64,000 nt of DNA, taken from positions 248,001-312,000 of the forward strand of contig CAKJVC010000150.1 in assembly GCA_918026815.1 (NCBI GenBank), written 5' to 3'. Positions 1 through 11,559 of the stretch are shown piece after piece; position 1 is the first letter of the stretch; every line of letters starts with the position of its first letter. Made by a program: the position numbers and the translations under genes. The notes beneath the pieces are model-generated. The model was not told where the DNA came from, did not search any database, and was given only the letters and a program-made list of their open reading frames with translations. Origin of the DNA: Chalara sp. BL73 (Eukaryota > Ascomycota > Leotiomycetes > Helotiales).

Positions 1-501
1 ATCCCCCAACTGACGCCTGAGATGGAACAAATGGTCTTCTCTGAGTACCCGATCCCGTCGCGCGTCGACCTGCCAGTGAAACCGAACGCAGTGGGTAAGA
101 TCGTTCTCCCGGAGACCGAAGCGATAAACCATACCACGGCCCGTGTGTCCTACGCCACTAATATCATCCTCAAACACCAGCTCCTCGATGTGTGTTTTCC
201 GTATCCGACTGACCGGACCATCTCCGCCAAAGAGCATTACCGACCAATTGACCCCATCCAGAATGTGCACCCGCGGTGGCCCCCGACCTGTTTTGTGCAC
301 GGGGTTGACGATAACCTCCTCCCGCACACGGTGACCACGCTGCCACTTATGGAGACGCTGCAGCAGCACGGGGTCAAGTGTAAGTTTGTGGGCATTGAGG
401 GGGGGAAGCATATGTTCGTGATTTCCATGACCCGGCAGTCGAAAGAATGGTCTGCCATGGGAGAGGCAATGGACTGGCTCGCGGCCGTGATTGATGAGTG
501 A
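1..501 (+). CDS. alpha/beta-hydrolase, C-terminal part (5' end outside window)
   Basis: The reading frame is already open at base 1 and stops at 499-501, so only the last 166 residues are present. The fragment looks like the C-terminal half of an esterase/lipase-type alpha/beta-hydrolase. It has WPPTCFVHGVDDNLLP, whose Asp sits where the catalytic acid of the triad is expected, and GGKHMF, which supplies the catalytic His. The nucleophile elbow (GxSxG) would lie in the missing part. The ATG at 22 is in frame but is probably an internal Met. A decayed copy of the same segment lies at 2300-2730. A carboxylic-ester hydrolase role is likely from the family; the substrate is unknown. Confidence 0.75.
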   Translation: MPQLTPEMEQMVFSEYPIPSRVDLPVKPNAVGKIVLPETEAINHTTARVSYATNIILKHQLLDVCFPYPTDRTISAKEHYRPIDPIQNVHPRWPPTCFVHGVDDNLLPHTVTTLPLMETLQQHGVKCKFVGIEGGKHMFVISMTRQSKEWSAMGEAMDWLAAVIDE

Positions 502-1132
502 ATTTGGACTGTCTGGACAAGAATTTTGAGGAGGAATCCTAGGTGGGAGAGGCGCTGGTTACTGGTGGGGCCGTATAGGTAAAAATAGACATTCCAGAGT
601 TCATTAGACGTGTCGCTTCTCACACAGTTTCTGAACCACCCAGCCTTTATGCCGATCTGTATTATGACATGGCACGCGGAAATTGACCATGCTCCCATTT
701 AGTGGGTCATATGATAATAATATTATTATGATTATTATTGATCTTCTATTCTAGTATGGCATGACATAACGACCAACGTGCAACAACGCAATAGAATATA
801 ACAATTGATCAAATTTCAAATCGCAATTAGAAATCAGCTATTAGTTTACAAAACGTACTTAACCAAAATATATATACGGACGTGCGTATGCACACTGTAC
901 ATGTATTGAAAATCAATAGAACTGGGCAGATTTGAGATGGATAGGCACTTTAGTCATCACTAAAGCTGTTTCTAACTAGTATTGCACATGGAAAGTGTCA
1001 ACACAGCGTCAAGATGCCAAATTCGAGTTTATACCACCCTGATGTAAAGATATATAAAACTCCCGTCACGAGTTATCCAGCAAGTTCTAAAGCGGAAAGC
1101 CTCAGTCTGTTCAGCAAGAGCCTCAATTCCCC
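502..1132. other. intergenic, no gene seen
   Basis: This is about 630 bases between convergent genes (the hydrolase on + and the dienelactone hydrolase on -). It is AT-rich, with runs such as ATAATAATATTATTATG near 715-735. I see no convincing ORF; it probably holds the two 3' UTRs. Confidence 0.5.
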
Positions 1133-1939
1133 TTAATTCACGTGCAGCCAATGATGGAGCCAAGACACTGCGCAATTCTTCGCCCTAACCATTGCCTTCC
1201 GTTCCTTTTTACTATTCGGGTTACCCCTTGTTGCGAATGCGTGTTCCACTCCGGGAAAGAGCTGATAATCGTATGGGACCCCGAGCGTTGGAATGACCCG
1301 ATTAGCAAATTCTTTCAGTTCTGGGGTAAATGCCATGTCGAATTCTGGAGCGATAATCTGCACCGGCACACCAACATTTTGAATCTCGCTTTTCTCTAGA
1401 GCTGAAGGGTGAGCCGTCGAGATGCAATCAACTAGTGGCGGAACATGGGATTTTGCGCCCAGACGAAAGACACCCCAACCGCCAAAGCAGAAGCCGATTA
1501 CTCCCACACGCTTGTATCTGGGACGTAGTGCCCGGGCGCAGGATAATATTTCAGACTCACGGTTCGCTTTGGAGTTCCGTGCCATGAAGCCTTTCATGTC
1601 GAGCTCGCCGAAACGGGAAAAATCACGGAGGATGTCAGACGGAAGGATCTCGCCACCGAAACTATAGAGAGATGGTCAGCGGGCTCTGTACAGTGCCTGG
1701 ACAGGTTTCATTGCCAACACCTACAAATCCGGGACGTAGACAGTTGCATCAATTTCCCGAGCGTAATGATCAGCTAAAAGCCGAGTGTTTTCAAATGTCC
1801 AACCAAAAGCATCATGGATGACCATGATTGCAATATCATTGTTTGAGCCTGTAATGTAGGCATCGTTGTTGCCAAGCTTTCCTACCGTTCCCGCTGGTGT
1901 TCCGTCCCATTGGAACCCTTTCACACAGCACTCGTGCAT
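1133..1939 (-). CDS. dienelactone hydrolase family protein
   Basis: Two exons, 1939-1725 and 1661-1133, give 247 residues. The 63-nt intron (1662-1724) starts GTAGGT, has a CTGAC branch and ends TATAG. Splicing joins VPD to FFGGEILPSD in phase. The fold is that of dienelactone hydrolase-like alpha/beta-hydrolases: the nucleophile motif is GFCFGG (Cys), the acid is in EFDMAF and the catalytic His is in GVEHAF. The length matches the family (about 240-260 aa). The Met at 1939 is preferred because the usual N-terminal ECC-x-G motif follows it directly; an in-frame Met at 1978 is possible. Bacterial relatives open dienelactones in chlorocatechol breakdown. Many fungal members have unknown substrates, so the exact reaction is not assigned. 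Confidence 0.85.
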
Positions 1940-2299
1940 TCTGCCTAGACTCTGACTCCGCAAATAATAAAATGGCAACTGAGCAATACAGCTAAAAATG
2001 GTGACAATGGATTCTCAACTTGAGTTGTCTTATTCCCCTCGCCGTTGATAGTAGGAATTCTCAAGAGAAAGGTTACTGAGATATTCCGTGTAACATGGTG
2101 GAGCGGGGTTCGTAATATCACCATTTCGGCTTCATCTTCCCGGTTTATCCACCCCCTTATCATTCACTCACGTAATTAGATGGGGACAATGAATCGTGTG
2201 CGGAACTATGACGAAGGTCGCCAGGCGACCGAGGACAAGCTAGTGGACGCAGGATCTGCAGGACGGCGTTGCGGTAGTTGGATGGCACCAATGTCAGCT
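1940..2299. other. intergenic, 5' side of the dienelactone hydrolase gene
   Basis: This stretch carries the presumed promoter of the leftward hydrolase gene. I saw no recognisable protein and no GTGGGGG element, in contrast to the central cluster promoters. Confidence 0.4.
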
Positions 2300-2730
2300 C
2301 AGAGCGTCCGACTCCCTCGGGTTAAACTGGCAAGATCAGGCTCACAGAGACAGACCTGGTGCATCCGTCATATAAGTTGACTTGCATTGCGTATACTCGA
2401 CTAACATTATTCACCTCCACCAGCTCCTCAGCATCTGCTATCCCTTCTTCGGGGAGTCCATTGTGCACGCCGACCTACCATCCCATCAATCCCATTCTGA
2501 ATGCGCACCTGGAGTGGCCCCCACATGCATTGTGCACGGAACGGATGGCAAGCTGCTATCCTACACAGTGACCACCAAGACGAGATCCAAGCTCCGCAGA
2601 AGCGGGATAGAGCGTGGGCTCAGGGGCATTGCTGTGGTATAACATGTCTGCACACCACTGACCAGCCGATGGAAAGAATGGGTCCATGTCAAAAAGGCGA
2701 CGGATAGGCGAAGAGGATGTCATCGAAGCC
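2300..2730 (+). pseudogene. decayed copy of the alpha/beta-hydrolase C-terminus
   Basis: Read across frames, this stretch matches the protein encoded at 1-501. STNIIHLHQLL matches ATNIILKHQLL, INPILNAHLEWPP matches IDPIQNVHPRWPP, PTCIVHGTDGKLLSYTVTT matches PTCFVHGVDDNLLPHTVTT, and the DNA around 2645-2705 still resembles the final coding part of the intact gene. The matches jump between reading frames and no long frame stays open, so it is a relic. It points to an old local duplication whose other copy survives at the window edge. Limits are approximate: similarity fades near 2300 upstream and 2730 downstream. Confidence 0.7.
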
Positions 2731-3326
2731 AAAATAGGTGGCGGGAATGATGTAAGGCGCAGCGGCTCGTTATGCTTGGGAGCTCGGGGAACGTTTACAG
2801 GTTTACAGGAGATCGGTAAGACCCAGTGGAAATAAGCATTCCATTTTTAATTGTCAAATATAGCTACAATTCAACTTCGCCCGGACAACCATTTCTGCCC
2901 CCACACTTAGAACCAGAAATGATGCGATACCAACATATAATAGATCGCGATTGCAACAAGAGCAAGATATTTGTGAACTTATCTGAGAGCTTGGCGTTAG
3001 AACGCACAGATCATCCCTGCATTCAGTTGGAAGACACATCAAATCAGGTTATAAAGCGTCAGCTAAATCAGCTACCATATTTAGGACAGGGGGCGGTGGT
3101 TGTAGCGTTAGTAATAGTACGCAAAAGCACGTATGCATGCTGTATTTTTTACTGGAAACATAGAGCTGCAGCAATATCGAGCATAGGTATAAATATGTAT
3201 CTACCTAACTTTGCGAGGAAGTATAACAAGGCAAAGTATTCAAAGAAGTAATGAATTGCCCTTGGCCGATGTTAAGAAATGTAGCATGCAAAAATCAGGA
3301 TTCCTCAATGTGTGACGGAGGTTTCA
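2731..3326. other. intergenic
   Basis: About 600 AT-rich bases lie between the hydrolase relic and the 3' end of the carotenoid-oxygenase gene. A 141-codon frame on the + strand (2826-3251) has no family features and biased, low-information composition; I do not call it a gene. Confidence 0.4.
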
Positions 3327-5025
3327 CTAGATTGCCATGTCTTTCGCATCAACCCAGTTTCCATGCAAACCAGGCCGCAAGCGAACAGGCAAATAGACGA
3401 TGGCTTGGGCTTTAGAGAAGTCCCGTGTATCAATAATGTGCAATTCGGAGGACATGGTCTCGTAATTGTTTACCAACGCCATTAGATACCCGTCACCTTC
3501 ATCGGCCTGCTCAGATCGTGGAACAAACACAGGCTCTTGTGTGAAATGCGTAGGCCCAGGAAAGTACTTTTCAAGAACCTTGGTCTTAAGGTTCAGATGG
3601 CCGAATGAGTTATATGGCGGAAACCCACCACCCATCACCGGCAGGATAGCGGGCCAGTTTGTAGGCGCGGCCATATCCATGAGATCAAAGAAGCAGTGGT
3701 CATGTTTCTTCATTCCCCATCGGTCATCGATACGTGGAAATTCGCCGTTTTCCTGCAACAACAGCTCTGCCGGCGGCAGGACGAGGTCGGTGGCAAGCGG
3801 ATCGATGTGAAACCTGAAGAGGAATGCTGCAATCTCTTTAGGGTCCGGGGAGTTCCCTTTCGCATCTGGCCACCAGAAAAAGACGTCCTTGTCGCTGACC
3901 GAAATGTCAAGGAGAATCTCGCCATTTTCCTCGTAGGCATTGTAGACGTGGCCTGGGAACGAATTCGGTGCTTGAAACCACTGCAACGCCATCCCGTTAG
4001 TTCCCGATAGCTTTTTAAATGCAATCACTCGCCTTGACATCGGATCCCTTCGCCCCTCGCCTAGGGAGGACCCCAAAGTAAACGGGTTGGTCAGGATTCC
4101 ACTGCCAATGTTCACCGCCCTTTTTCATCCGTTCAATGTCGCAAGTCAGTGGGATGATGGGGAAGATAACCTAGAGCTACTCAGTCGTTTCCATTGGTTA
4201 GGTCTAGGAAAGAAAGTATACCCAATTTTCTGTAACGGCAAAATCATGGATCATTGCTACTACTGGAGCAACCAGCCAAACAGTCTCTGTAAACTTGCCA
4301 CTTGGATTCACAGAATAGTAGCAAATATCAGGTGTGCCATCTCCTTTCGCCTCATAACCAAAGCCCACCAGCTCTCCGGTCACTGGGTCGATTTTGGGGT
4401 GAGCAGTGAACGTAAGGCTGGGTAGCTGGCCGTCAAAGTCGTATAGACCAATTGTTTCGAGGGTTACGGGATCCATCGCATATGGCGGCGAGTCTTCCTT
4501 ACAGGCAAGCAAATGCTTGTTGAAAAACAAGACGTTGGTGTTTGCAGAACTGCGAATCTTAAACTCCACCGCATCAGTGTATTTGTTTCGGTATCTACCT
4601 GCACGGGACTTTAGCATTTATCAATTTGCTCAGACAGACATAACACACCCAGCAATGCCTTGCCAGCTTCCCGCTCGCGCAGCATCTTTTCGGTACGGAC
4701 ATGCCGCTGCTTGAAATGTACCCTGCCATCTTTTATTTGAAATGCGCTCACACTCCCGTCGCCATTAAACCACTACAATTGTCAGAACGGCAGACGCCAT
4801 CGGAACGGTACCTACAGGGTCGGTTTTGATAAACGGAACAAAAAGAGGGTCAGGCATGACACGATAGAATGTTCCCTCGATGCTGCTCGGGATGGTGCCT
4901 TTAACTTCGAGGTTCTGGACCTCGCCTTCAAAGCGACATGGTTTCATGAAGCCATGAAACTGGGGATGATTTGGGTACATCTGTGTTTCCATACTGGGCA
5001 GGGGATGCGGGTGGACAGGTATCAT
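3327..5025 (-). CDS. carotenoid oxygenase / stilbene-cleaving dioxygenase family protein
   Basis: Five exons (5025-4816, 4772-4649, 4598-4222, 4170-4033, 3980-3327) give 500 residues. It belongs to the RPE65/carotenoid cleavage family, non-haem iron enzymes that split carotenoids or stilbenes at a C=C bond with O2. The four iron-binding His of the family can be placed in TFTAHPKID (about 178), AMIHDFA (about 229), FPGHVYNAYEE (about 294) and GLHGNWV (about 489). PPYAMDP and DFDGQLPSLTFTAHP are typical of fungal lignostilbene/resveratrol-type members, so a stilbenoid or phenylpropanoid substrate is as likely as a carotenoid. The third intron counted from the 3' end has an ordinary GT donor, but the last intron (3981-4032, 52 nt) must use a GC donor (AAG|GCGAGT) to join SDVK to WFQAPN. 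Confidence 0.88.
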
Positions 5026-6865
5026 GAGCGCTCAAGGAGCAAGAAGTCGGCAGGCAAGAGAGCTGAGCTCTGGTAAATCCATTTATATGAATTATTATTG
5101 ATGACGTTGTTTTATCCATTATAACCCCCTCTAGCCACACATATAATCCAGGCGTCGGAAAGGTTTATGCGAGGGTGTCTGAGCCCTATCATTAGTCTTA
5201 CCGTCGGCTTCACCGGTCCGATTGTTATGAAACTGCCAACTGAGTCTAGCTATCTACAACTCGCTGAGAGTCGCCTGGGGCTCATACATACGTGCCTATA
5301 TTGTGCCAGGCCATGCGACGAGATGATTCTGCAACCATGGGGTTTAGGCGTGCCTTCTTCCACTCTTGTTTCAAGCATGAATGTCAACTCTATCATGCTG
5401 CAACACTAGTTAAGGACGAAAGTTCTACATAGAAATAATTGGGTAGCTCTATTGGCTTGTCATGTTTCCCCGAGATCGTGTGACATATTATAATCCGTTG
5501 AGACATAGCTAGTTTTCCGGTTTATTGACCACATGCACACTCTCAATGCCCTTTAGGATTGAAGACTATGCCCCGTAGAATCTTTATTCAAACCCATATT
5601 TAGACTGACTGAGCACAGCGCTATATAGAAAATCGAAGAATATCTTACCTGAACCCCTGAAATCGTATCCTGCAACTCTCCCGAAGCTGACTGACGCGGC
5701 AGGTTCTGGTGGGATGAGGCAACTGAATGGATGAGGCGTATTTGCAGCCCAACTCTCCGAGGTGCTAACACTAGGATTCAAGGTTCGATATAGACGCTTT
5801 GCGGGTATGACTAGCGCGACTGCATACCTACTGTACATACGTATGCAGACGTTACGTGGACCGAAACTCCAAGGGGTCTTGGGGTTCTTAGTTAATTATG
5901 CCCTTTGGCCATCACTGAGGGTAGAGTATAATTAATTTCCCCGCCCTTTATGGCATCTTTCGCAGCGACAATCGAGGTTTTTCAGTAGGTGCGGAGATTC
6001 CAAAAGTTGGTGTGGAATCACTCCACTTGTAGCTACACCGCGTACTTGATACATAGTTGCCGGTAAGTAGAATGTGTTAAATTGTCTGTTCTATTATTAC
6101 TACTGTGCGTGCTTTTATACGCTGCAGGTAGTTCATGTGACCGAATCACTTATTCGCTCTTCCATTGATTCAGGCCCCACCATATCCCCTCACGTGACCG
6201 AACATACCAACAGCTAAGTCACGCGCTTGTGTCCCAGTCTAGTCATAAACGGCATTAGCCGTGAATCCACAGCCCACCGCCTTGAAACTCGTGTCCACTC
6301 AGTAGCCTGCTCTAAACACTATTGCCAAGTTGTTTGCGGAGAATCTAGATTACGCCGCCTCCACATCGGCTTCATGTTTCCGATGACCAAATGAGATTCA
6401 GTCCTACAGAGAAGTCGAAGAATACCTACGCCGGCATTGGCTACAGCACTTCGTGTTTCGGTTAGAACTACAAGACCAAGCTCAACTAGCATTTTCCATG
6501 TCTCCTGCCAAGTCCACCACAGGACGCGTCGTAAAATCACCCCCGTGGGGCCCCATCTCTCACGAACGGATGGGAAAGCCAGCTCTCCTTTTCCCTCTAT
6601 AAGCATTCCGTGGTGCGATTACGCTTCGCTCGATAGCGTCTTTCTTCTCTCTTCCCGCGTCCTAACTTGCAGGGTCCATCGGCTACGTCCTTCCAGGAAC
6701 TATTCGGGCTGGCCGTTTTGCTCAACTCCAGGTATTCAAGTGCACATATTCAGACCATCCAGCTCCTGTCGGCCGTCCGTTGCGCTAGCTCCTTAATCAA
6801 CTTATATATCATCTAGGGGACACCCCGCATCATTCCTCAAATTCTCGAGGCGCAAGTAATTAGTC
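5026..6865. other. intergenic between divergent genes
   Basis: About 1.8 kb separates the leftward dioxygenase from the rightward MFS gene. It must hold both promoters. Only short, overlapping frames without family features are seen. CACGTGA occurs near 6191 and CATGTGA near 6135, but I found no copy of the CCCCCACAT element common in the central cluster. Confidence 0.45.
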
Positions 6866-8806
6866 ATGGCGTCAAACCCAAAGACCTCAGCAGAGCATAA
6901 GGAAGAGTGTGCCAACAGCGAGCACCATGACACCTCGAAGCAACTTCAACCTATTGACGGGCTTGGAAACAAAAATATGCATCTTTACGATGAGCACGGA
7001 ACTCTCAGACTCATTCCAACTCCGTCGGCTGATCCGAACGGTAATCTAGCCATCATGGAGTGCCTCGTGGGAATGAGACGAGTACTAACACTCATTGATA
7101 GATCCTCTCAAACTTCCAACCTGGCGCAAATATCTCGTCATAGCAGCCCTGGGTCTCTGTAAGTGAACAAATAGCAACTGTCCTGTTCATGTCATCTCTG
7201 CTAATGCATCCCCCTACAGATACCGCAGGAGCTACTTCGATGTTGAGTTCCATTTCTCCCATAATTCCATCGCTGTTTCAATATTACGACATGGTGGAGG
7301 GTCCGCCTCCAACTCTACAAATGATTATGAATCTCGCAACCTTTCCGACGCTTTGTGGAGGAGTTGCCGCCATCATCGGCGTCATTGTCGCTCGATGGAT
7401 CGGTACCAGGCCAGTCGTTTCCTTCAGCGCTGTTCTCACCTTCGTCTGTACCATCTGGGCATGTGTGTCCACTGGAGGTAGCGACCGCGGGCTTAAATCA
7501 CACATCGCTGCCCGCTGTTTTGTTGGTTTTGGTTCGGGAGCCTTCGAGACAGTTGTACCCCTGATGATCCAAGACATGAACTACATTCACACGCGCAACA
7601 CGCTTATTGCCATAGTCTGGGCCTTTGGTGGCATAGGGTCCGCGGTGTTTGGCGTCGCCTCGAGCTATATTGTGGCAGCTCTTGACTGGCGATGGTTTTT
7701 TGGCATCATAAATATTGTTACCGGCACCGGTATGATTCTGATTCTCTTAGTTGTCCCTGAGACTAGTTGGACCAGGACGGCAAGAGATTTAAGTGAGTTT
7801 GACACGAATGACCAAGCCCTGTCCCAGTGGCTAACGTAACCAGCCGGAACCTCTGAAACCGACGAGAATGGCTTTGCAGAACCGGTCAGGCCTTCTGGCC
7901 GAAACCGATCGTACCTCTACTCTCTCCGGATGATCTCAGGACACGGCAGTGGAAAGATGGCTTGGGACACCTTCATAGATCTTTTGCGAAGCTCACTCTT
8001 TCCTAATGTCATTTGGGTAAGTTTTTCCGCCACTCACTTATCATAGCTACGCCCGGACACTAAGCAGAGGCTTAGATAATCCTTCTGAATTCATGCATGG
8101 GCGGTACCACAATTGCGACCACGCTAGTCACCAGCACCCTTCTTCAGACCTCTTACCATTGGGAGTTAAAGAATCTCGGTTTGTTCACCTTCGTCATGCT
8201 GATAGGCAGTTTCTTCACAATCCCAATAACTGGGGTTCTTGGCGACCAGGTGATCAAATATATGGCCAAGAGAAACAATGGCCAACATAAGGTGTGTAGA
8301 CACGGCGAGCTCTTTCACCCCCGCTCATGGACCGGTACCTGCCCATGCACTAACGACGTACATAGCCTGAGCACCAGCTTCTAAACTTGGTGCTGCCTGC
8401 TATCCTCGGCTTCATTGGCACAATCTGCTACGGCGCATTTGCCACCCACCCAGAACAGCACCACTGGGCAGCCCTTTTAGCTATGATGACCTTCCAATAC
8501 TTCTGTTTCTTTTCCATCAATGTCATCTCTACGACTTATGTCATTGAATGTTTCCCTGACCTGGCCGGCGTCATGGTAGTCGCGGCCGGCGCCTATCGCA
8601 ACATTGTGGGTTTTGGCCTTACGTATGGTGTGCAAGACTTCGTGGCGGCTGCGGGATATTTAGGCTGCTTTGGGACTTATGCCGGGATTCAGGGACTTTT
8701 GGGCATAGCAGGGATCTTTTTCTATCTCAAGGGTCCAGCTGTGAGAGCATATACCAGTCAGTCGAGGCTCATGAAGTCCCGAAGAGCTCATACCCACGAG
8801 GCATGA
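6866..8806 (+). CDS. MFS transporter
   Basis: Six exons (6866-7040, 7102-7158, 7220-7792, 7844-8016, 8076-8291, 8366-8806) give 544 residues; all junctions are GT-AG and keep phase. The protein has a polar N-terminus with HLYDEHGTLRLIPTPSADPN, a signature of one fungal MFS drug:H+ antiporter-like group. About 12 hydrophobic segments follow in two halves, separated by a charged loop (about residues 260-320). The loop between TM2 and TM3 carries a GxxxARWIGTRP stretch like MFS motif A. The plasma membrane is the likely site. The substrate is unknown. Its neighbour, the divergent ring- or chain-cleaving dioxygenase, hints at import or export of a phenolic, but that is inference. Confidence 0.87.
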
Positions 8807-9720
8807 CTTTGTCCGCGTAGTTAGACGCGATTGCCACTAGGGACTATTTTTCCTATCAGACCTTCTCTATATGTAAGCGTATTGTAAGGCCGAGATATGG
8901 CAATCCACTGGTAATATATGAGTTGGCAAGACATATACGATGCTGATATCACCTGTGCTTCCAAGAAAAGATTTGTCACTCGGAGATTGGTACGGGCCGC
9001 TATTGATTTAGTATCGCCTCGATTGCTATCTCTCAAAGGGAATATGGAGGATATCCCGGCTCATTGCAGTCCATTAAACCACATTGCAATGTAACAATCA
9101 TCGTAACAGGCTACAGATCAATGCTTGCAGTTTCCACCGCAGCTCAAAGCTTGGAATATGAATTTGAGGAACGAGCATAAGACTCTTTTGAAGCAAAAGA
9201 GCTAAATCAGTCTCCTCAGCAGCTCCTATAGCGGCCTGACCATAAACAAGTGAATTTGTACCCACATTGGTTCGTTGCACAATGTGCCTGTATTAGGTGC
9301 CGCTATCCCCTTGCCGCACTTTAGCGTCTTGTATGTCAAAGGGTCTGTTCTTCTAGAAAAAATAATGGAGTCCAGCTTAGAAACCAACCCACGCAAGGCT
9401 ATTTGATTAAGCAAAACCATCTCGGGAGCTCATATTACAACGTTGGGATTAGACGATAAACATCGGGGGGTAGGTACTCTACCAAGCATAGACTTCAAAT
9501 CACCAAACGGAATAACCTCGCTCCTCTTTGTTATAAAATTATAAAAGTTGCAGAATTGAAGCTATCGGCATCGATAAGTAGGTAGTTTATTACGCCCGGC
9601 TAAGCCTAAAGGGCCCTCGTATTATTTTACATGATCCATTTCTTACAGATGTGCCCATGATCTCGTCCAAGCCCATACACAAAATGTCTCTACAATTAAA
9701 TATCCCAAGATATTTTTATG
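8807..9720. other. intergenic
   Basis: About 900 bases follow the MFS stop codon. Only short frames are found (60-71 codons on the minus strand), none with recognisable domains. It grades into repeat sequence at 9721. Confidence 0.4.
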
Positions 9721-9964
9721 TTATTCTGGGAGAGCGCCCGTGAGTTGCTGGTAGCAAGTAGATCTGAAAGTAGATTCTCCAAGTGCTCAACGTCTTGTCG
9801 TCGGCGGTTAAAGCGAAACTTGCCTAAGCACGAAGGTGCATAAATTGGGTTAGTCAGGATTTGAGAAGGGATACATAGGAAATGTTGTACATGTGTTATG
9901 TAAATGGTTGGTCTAAGTCAATGTCTAGGCATCTTGTCGCTTTTACGTATTTAATCGTTGCCTG
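9721..9964 (+). repeat. dispersed repeat, family D, uninterrupted copy
   Basis: This segment begins TTATTCTGGGAGAGCGCC and ends near TTTAATCGTTGCCTG. It aligns base for base, with scattered differences, to 49398-49827 and in its last 90 bases to 44057-44145. The copy at 49398 is split by a 233-bp insertion, so this copy serves as the empty-site reference. It has no coding potential that I can see and is probably the edge of an old transposable element. Confidence 0.75.
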
Positions 9965-9979
9965 GGCTGCGTTTATGTT

Positions 9980-10216
9980 TGTCACGGCCCTGGTCCTACT
10001 TCGCTTATGCCCCTAGGTCTCGACCCCTGACACCACGGGGCCGACTCGCTTACACTAGCCCTTAGCCAGTCCCCTGTATATAAAGAGCTACTTTCCTTTC
10101 CTTCTTCTATCTGTAGCTTGTTCCTTTCGTTATGACAATTGATAGTCGGTCATAGTTTTGAGTCCTTCTCCCTGAGATTTACGGATCGAGATCCCTGTTC
10201 GCCTTGAGCTGTTAGA
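9980..10216 (+). repeat. solo LTR-like repeat, family A, copy 1
   Basis: It starts TGTCACGGCCCTGG and ends near CGCCTTGAGCTGTTA. Three other copies lie at 15236-15473 (-), 44146-44364 (-) and 55741-55957 (+, truncated). All share a TATATA box (GTATATAAA), the tract CTTTCCTTCTTCT and the block GATCGAGATCCCTGTTCGC. The TG...CA ends seen in copy 2, the internal TATA box and a length of about 237 bp are typical of a retrotransposon LTR. It sits directly after a family D copy. Confidence 0.75.
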
Positions 10217-11559
10217 CTATGAGTGCAACCCAGACAAAGAATATCGCGAATGTTCGTACGCATATTTGAAGCAGAAGTAGTTACAAGAGCTCGAAGCCGA
10301 GCCTTGCGACAAGCTGTTGTTGCAGCAGTTCGAGCCCGTCGAACTGCCCGAGCAGCAAGGAAAGGAACCAGAGGAGTATCCGAATCAAAATCAATAGAAT
10401 TAATCTCGACGGCAGCTTTTTTATCAGCTCGGGCAAAATTCGCAGGGCTAACTATCAGAAAGATTAGCACAGCTCACAGACTGTTCATCAAATACTCACG
10501 GTAAGAATTGTACTGGCTCGGCGAAGAAGTAATCTTAAGCAAATAAGAAAAGTGAGCATACTAAACACAGCCTCGGCCGCTTGGGCGGAACAAAAAACCG
10601 TAGCATCGAATGCTTAATGTTGGTACAATTAGCTAGAGCAGGTCACGCGCTCACGCACTTGAACGAAGAGTGTCAGAATATAAGTCACTCTTGGTAATAT
10701 TGGGTGTGGCGCTGCACTTTTTGACAAAGAGCGTCGTTCACGTGACCCGGAACGGGGTTATATATACTCGTAGTTTCACCATAGTTAGAACTCAACTCTC
10801 AATCAATCAATCACTCAAAAATATAATAGGCACTCACGTTATGAACGTGGTGGTGCCCCGTATTAGAGTGAACTTACACTTAATGATTTGGGGAATCCGC
10901 AAAAGCACCAGCCCCCAAAGCAGCATCCAGCGAGACTTCATTTGCATTAGCAATAACTTTCTTCGCCTTTGCTTTCTTACACTTGCGGCGATTGCGCTCC
11001 TGTGATAAACATCAGCACATAACGGGATTACATGTGGAGTGCGCAAAAGGTGAAGGAATAGCTCATGTAGTTGGGACCTCGAGATAAAGCAGAAGAATCC
11101 ATTGCGACAAGAAACAGAAGAAATGTTGATGGAATGCATTGAAAGAAGGCAACAACAAATGCAAAAAGCTGAGATGAAAAGTAAGTAGGGATGTTGTAAG
11201 AGAAAGGAGAAAAGAAGGAGGTCCCCTTCTTATATGCTCCACGACAAACAAGCGAGGTTATTTACAGTCACAAAGCAACGGGTCCTTTCAAATGCCTCGA
11301 ACCCATGGCAGACTTTACGATAAATGAATCTCGCCAGATTGGCTAGACGACCCCGCAGAAAGACATCGGGATCTCGGCATTATTTTGAGGGTTGCTATTA
11401 GGCTGATCAGCCTCGGCTGCCTTCTCTCTATGTTATCTCCCGAAATCTGGGTGCCGCTTGTCAGCTGCTAAATTTTCAATCTTTCCTTTATCCGCTTTTA
11501 AGTTTTGTGTCTTCAAAGCAGCAGCCCAGCATCGTTACCATTAACTTCGTAGTCGGAAC
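10217..11559. other. unassigned region with degraded coding-like tracts
   Basis: Between the LTR and the phosphotransferase relic, the minus strand holds a plausible spliced stretch: a donor GTGAGT near 10500, a GCTAATC branch and GATAG before a frame with ARADKKAAVEINSIDFD (about 10220-10450). A basic tract, QERNRRKCKKAKAKK, is found near 11000-10955. A TATATATAACC box lies near 10760. I cannot join these into a convincing gene and recognise no family. They may be remnants of a mobile element or of an unknown small gene. Confidence 0.3.

Noticed and set aside
2518..2527. CCCCCACATG as a left-hand member of the regulon
   Set aside because: It lies inside the hydrolase relic, at codons corresponding to WPPTC, so it is a coding leftover.
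2826..3251. A 141-codon plus-strand frame after the hydrolase relic
   Set aside because: No domain, no splice or start context, and AT-rich composition; one open frame of this size by itself is not support.
10150..10504. Two overlapping Arg/Ala-rich frames on opposite strands (93 and 106 codons)
   Set aside because: They are complementary images of one Ala/Arg-rich tract, neither joins convincingly to other exons, and part overlaps the LTR. Kept only as an unassigned region.
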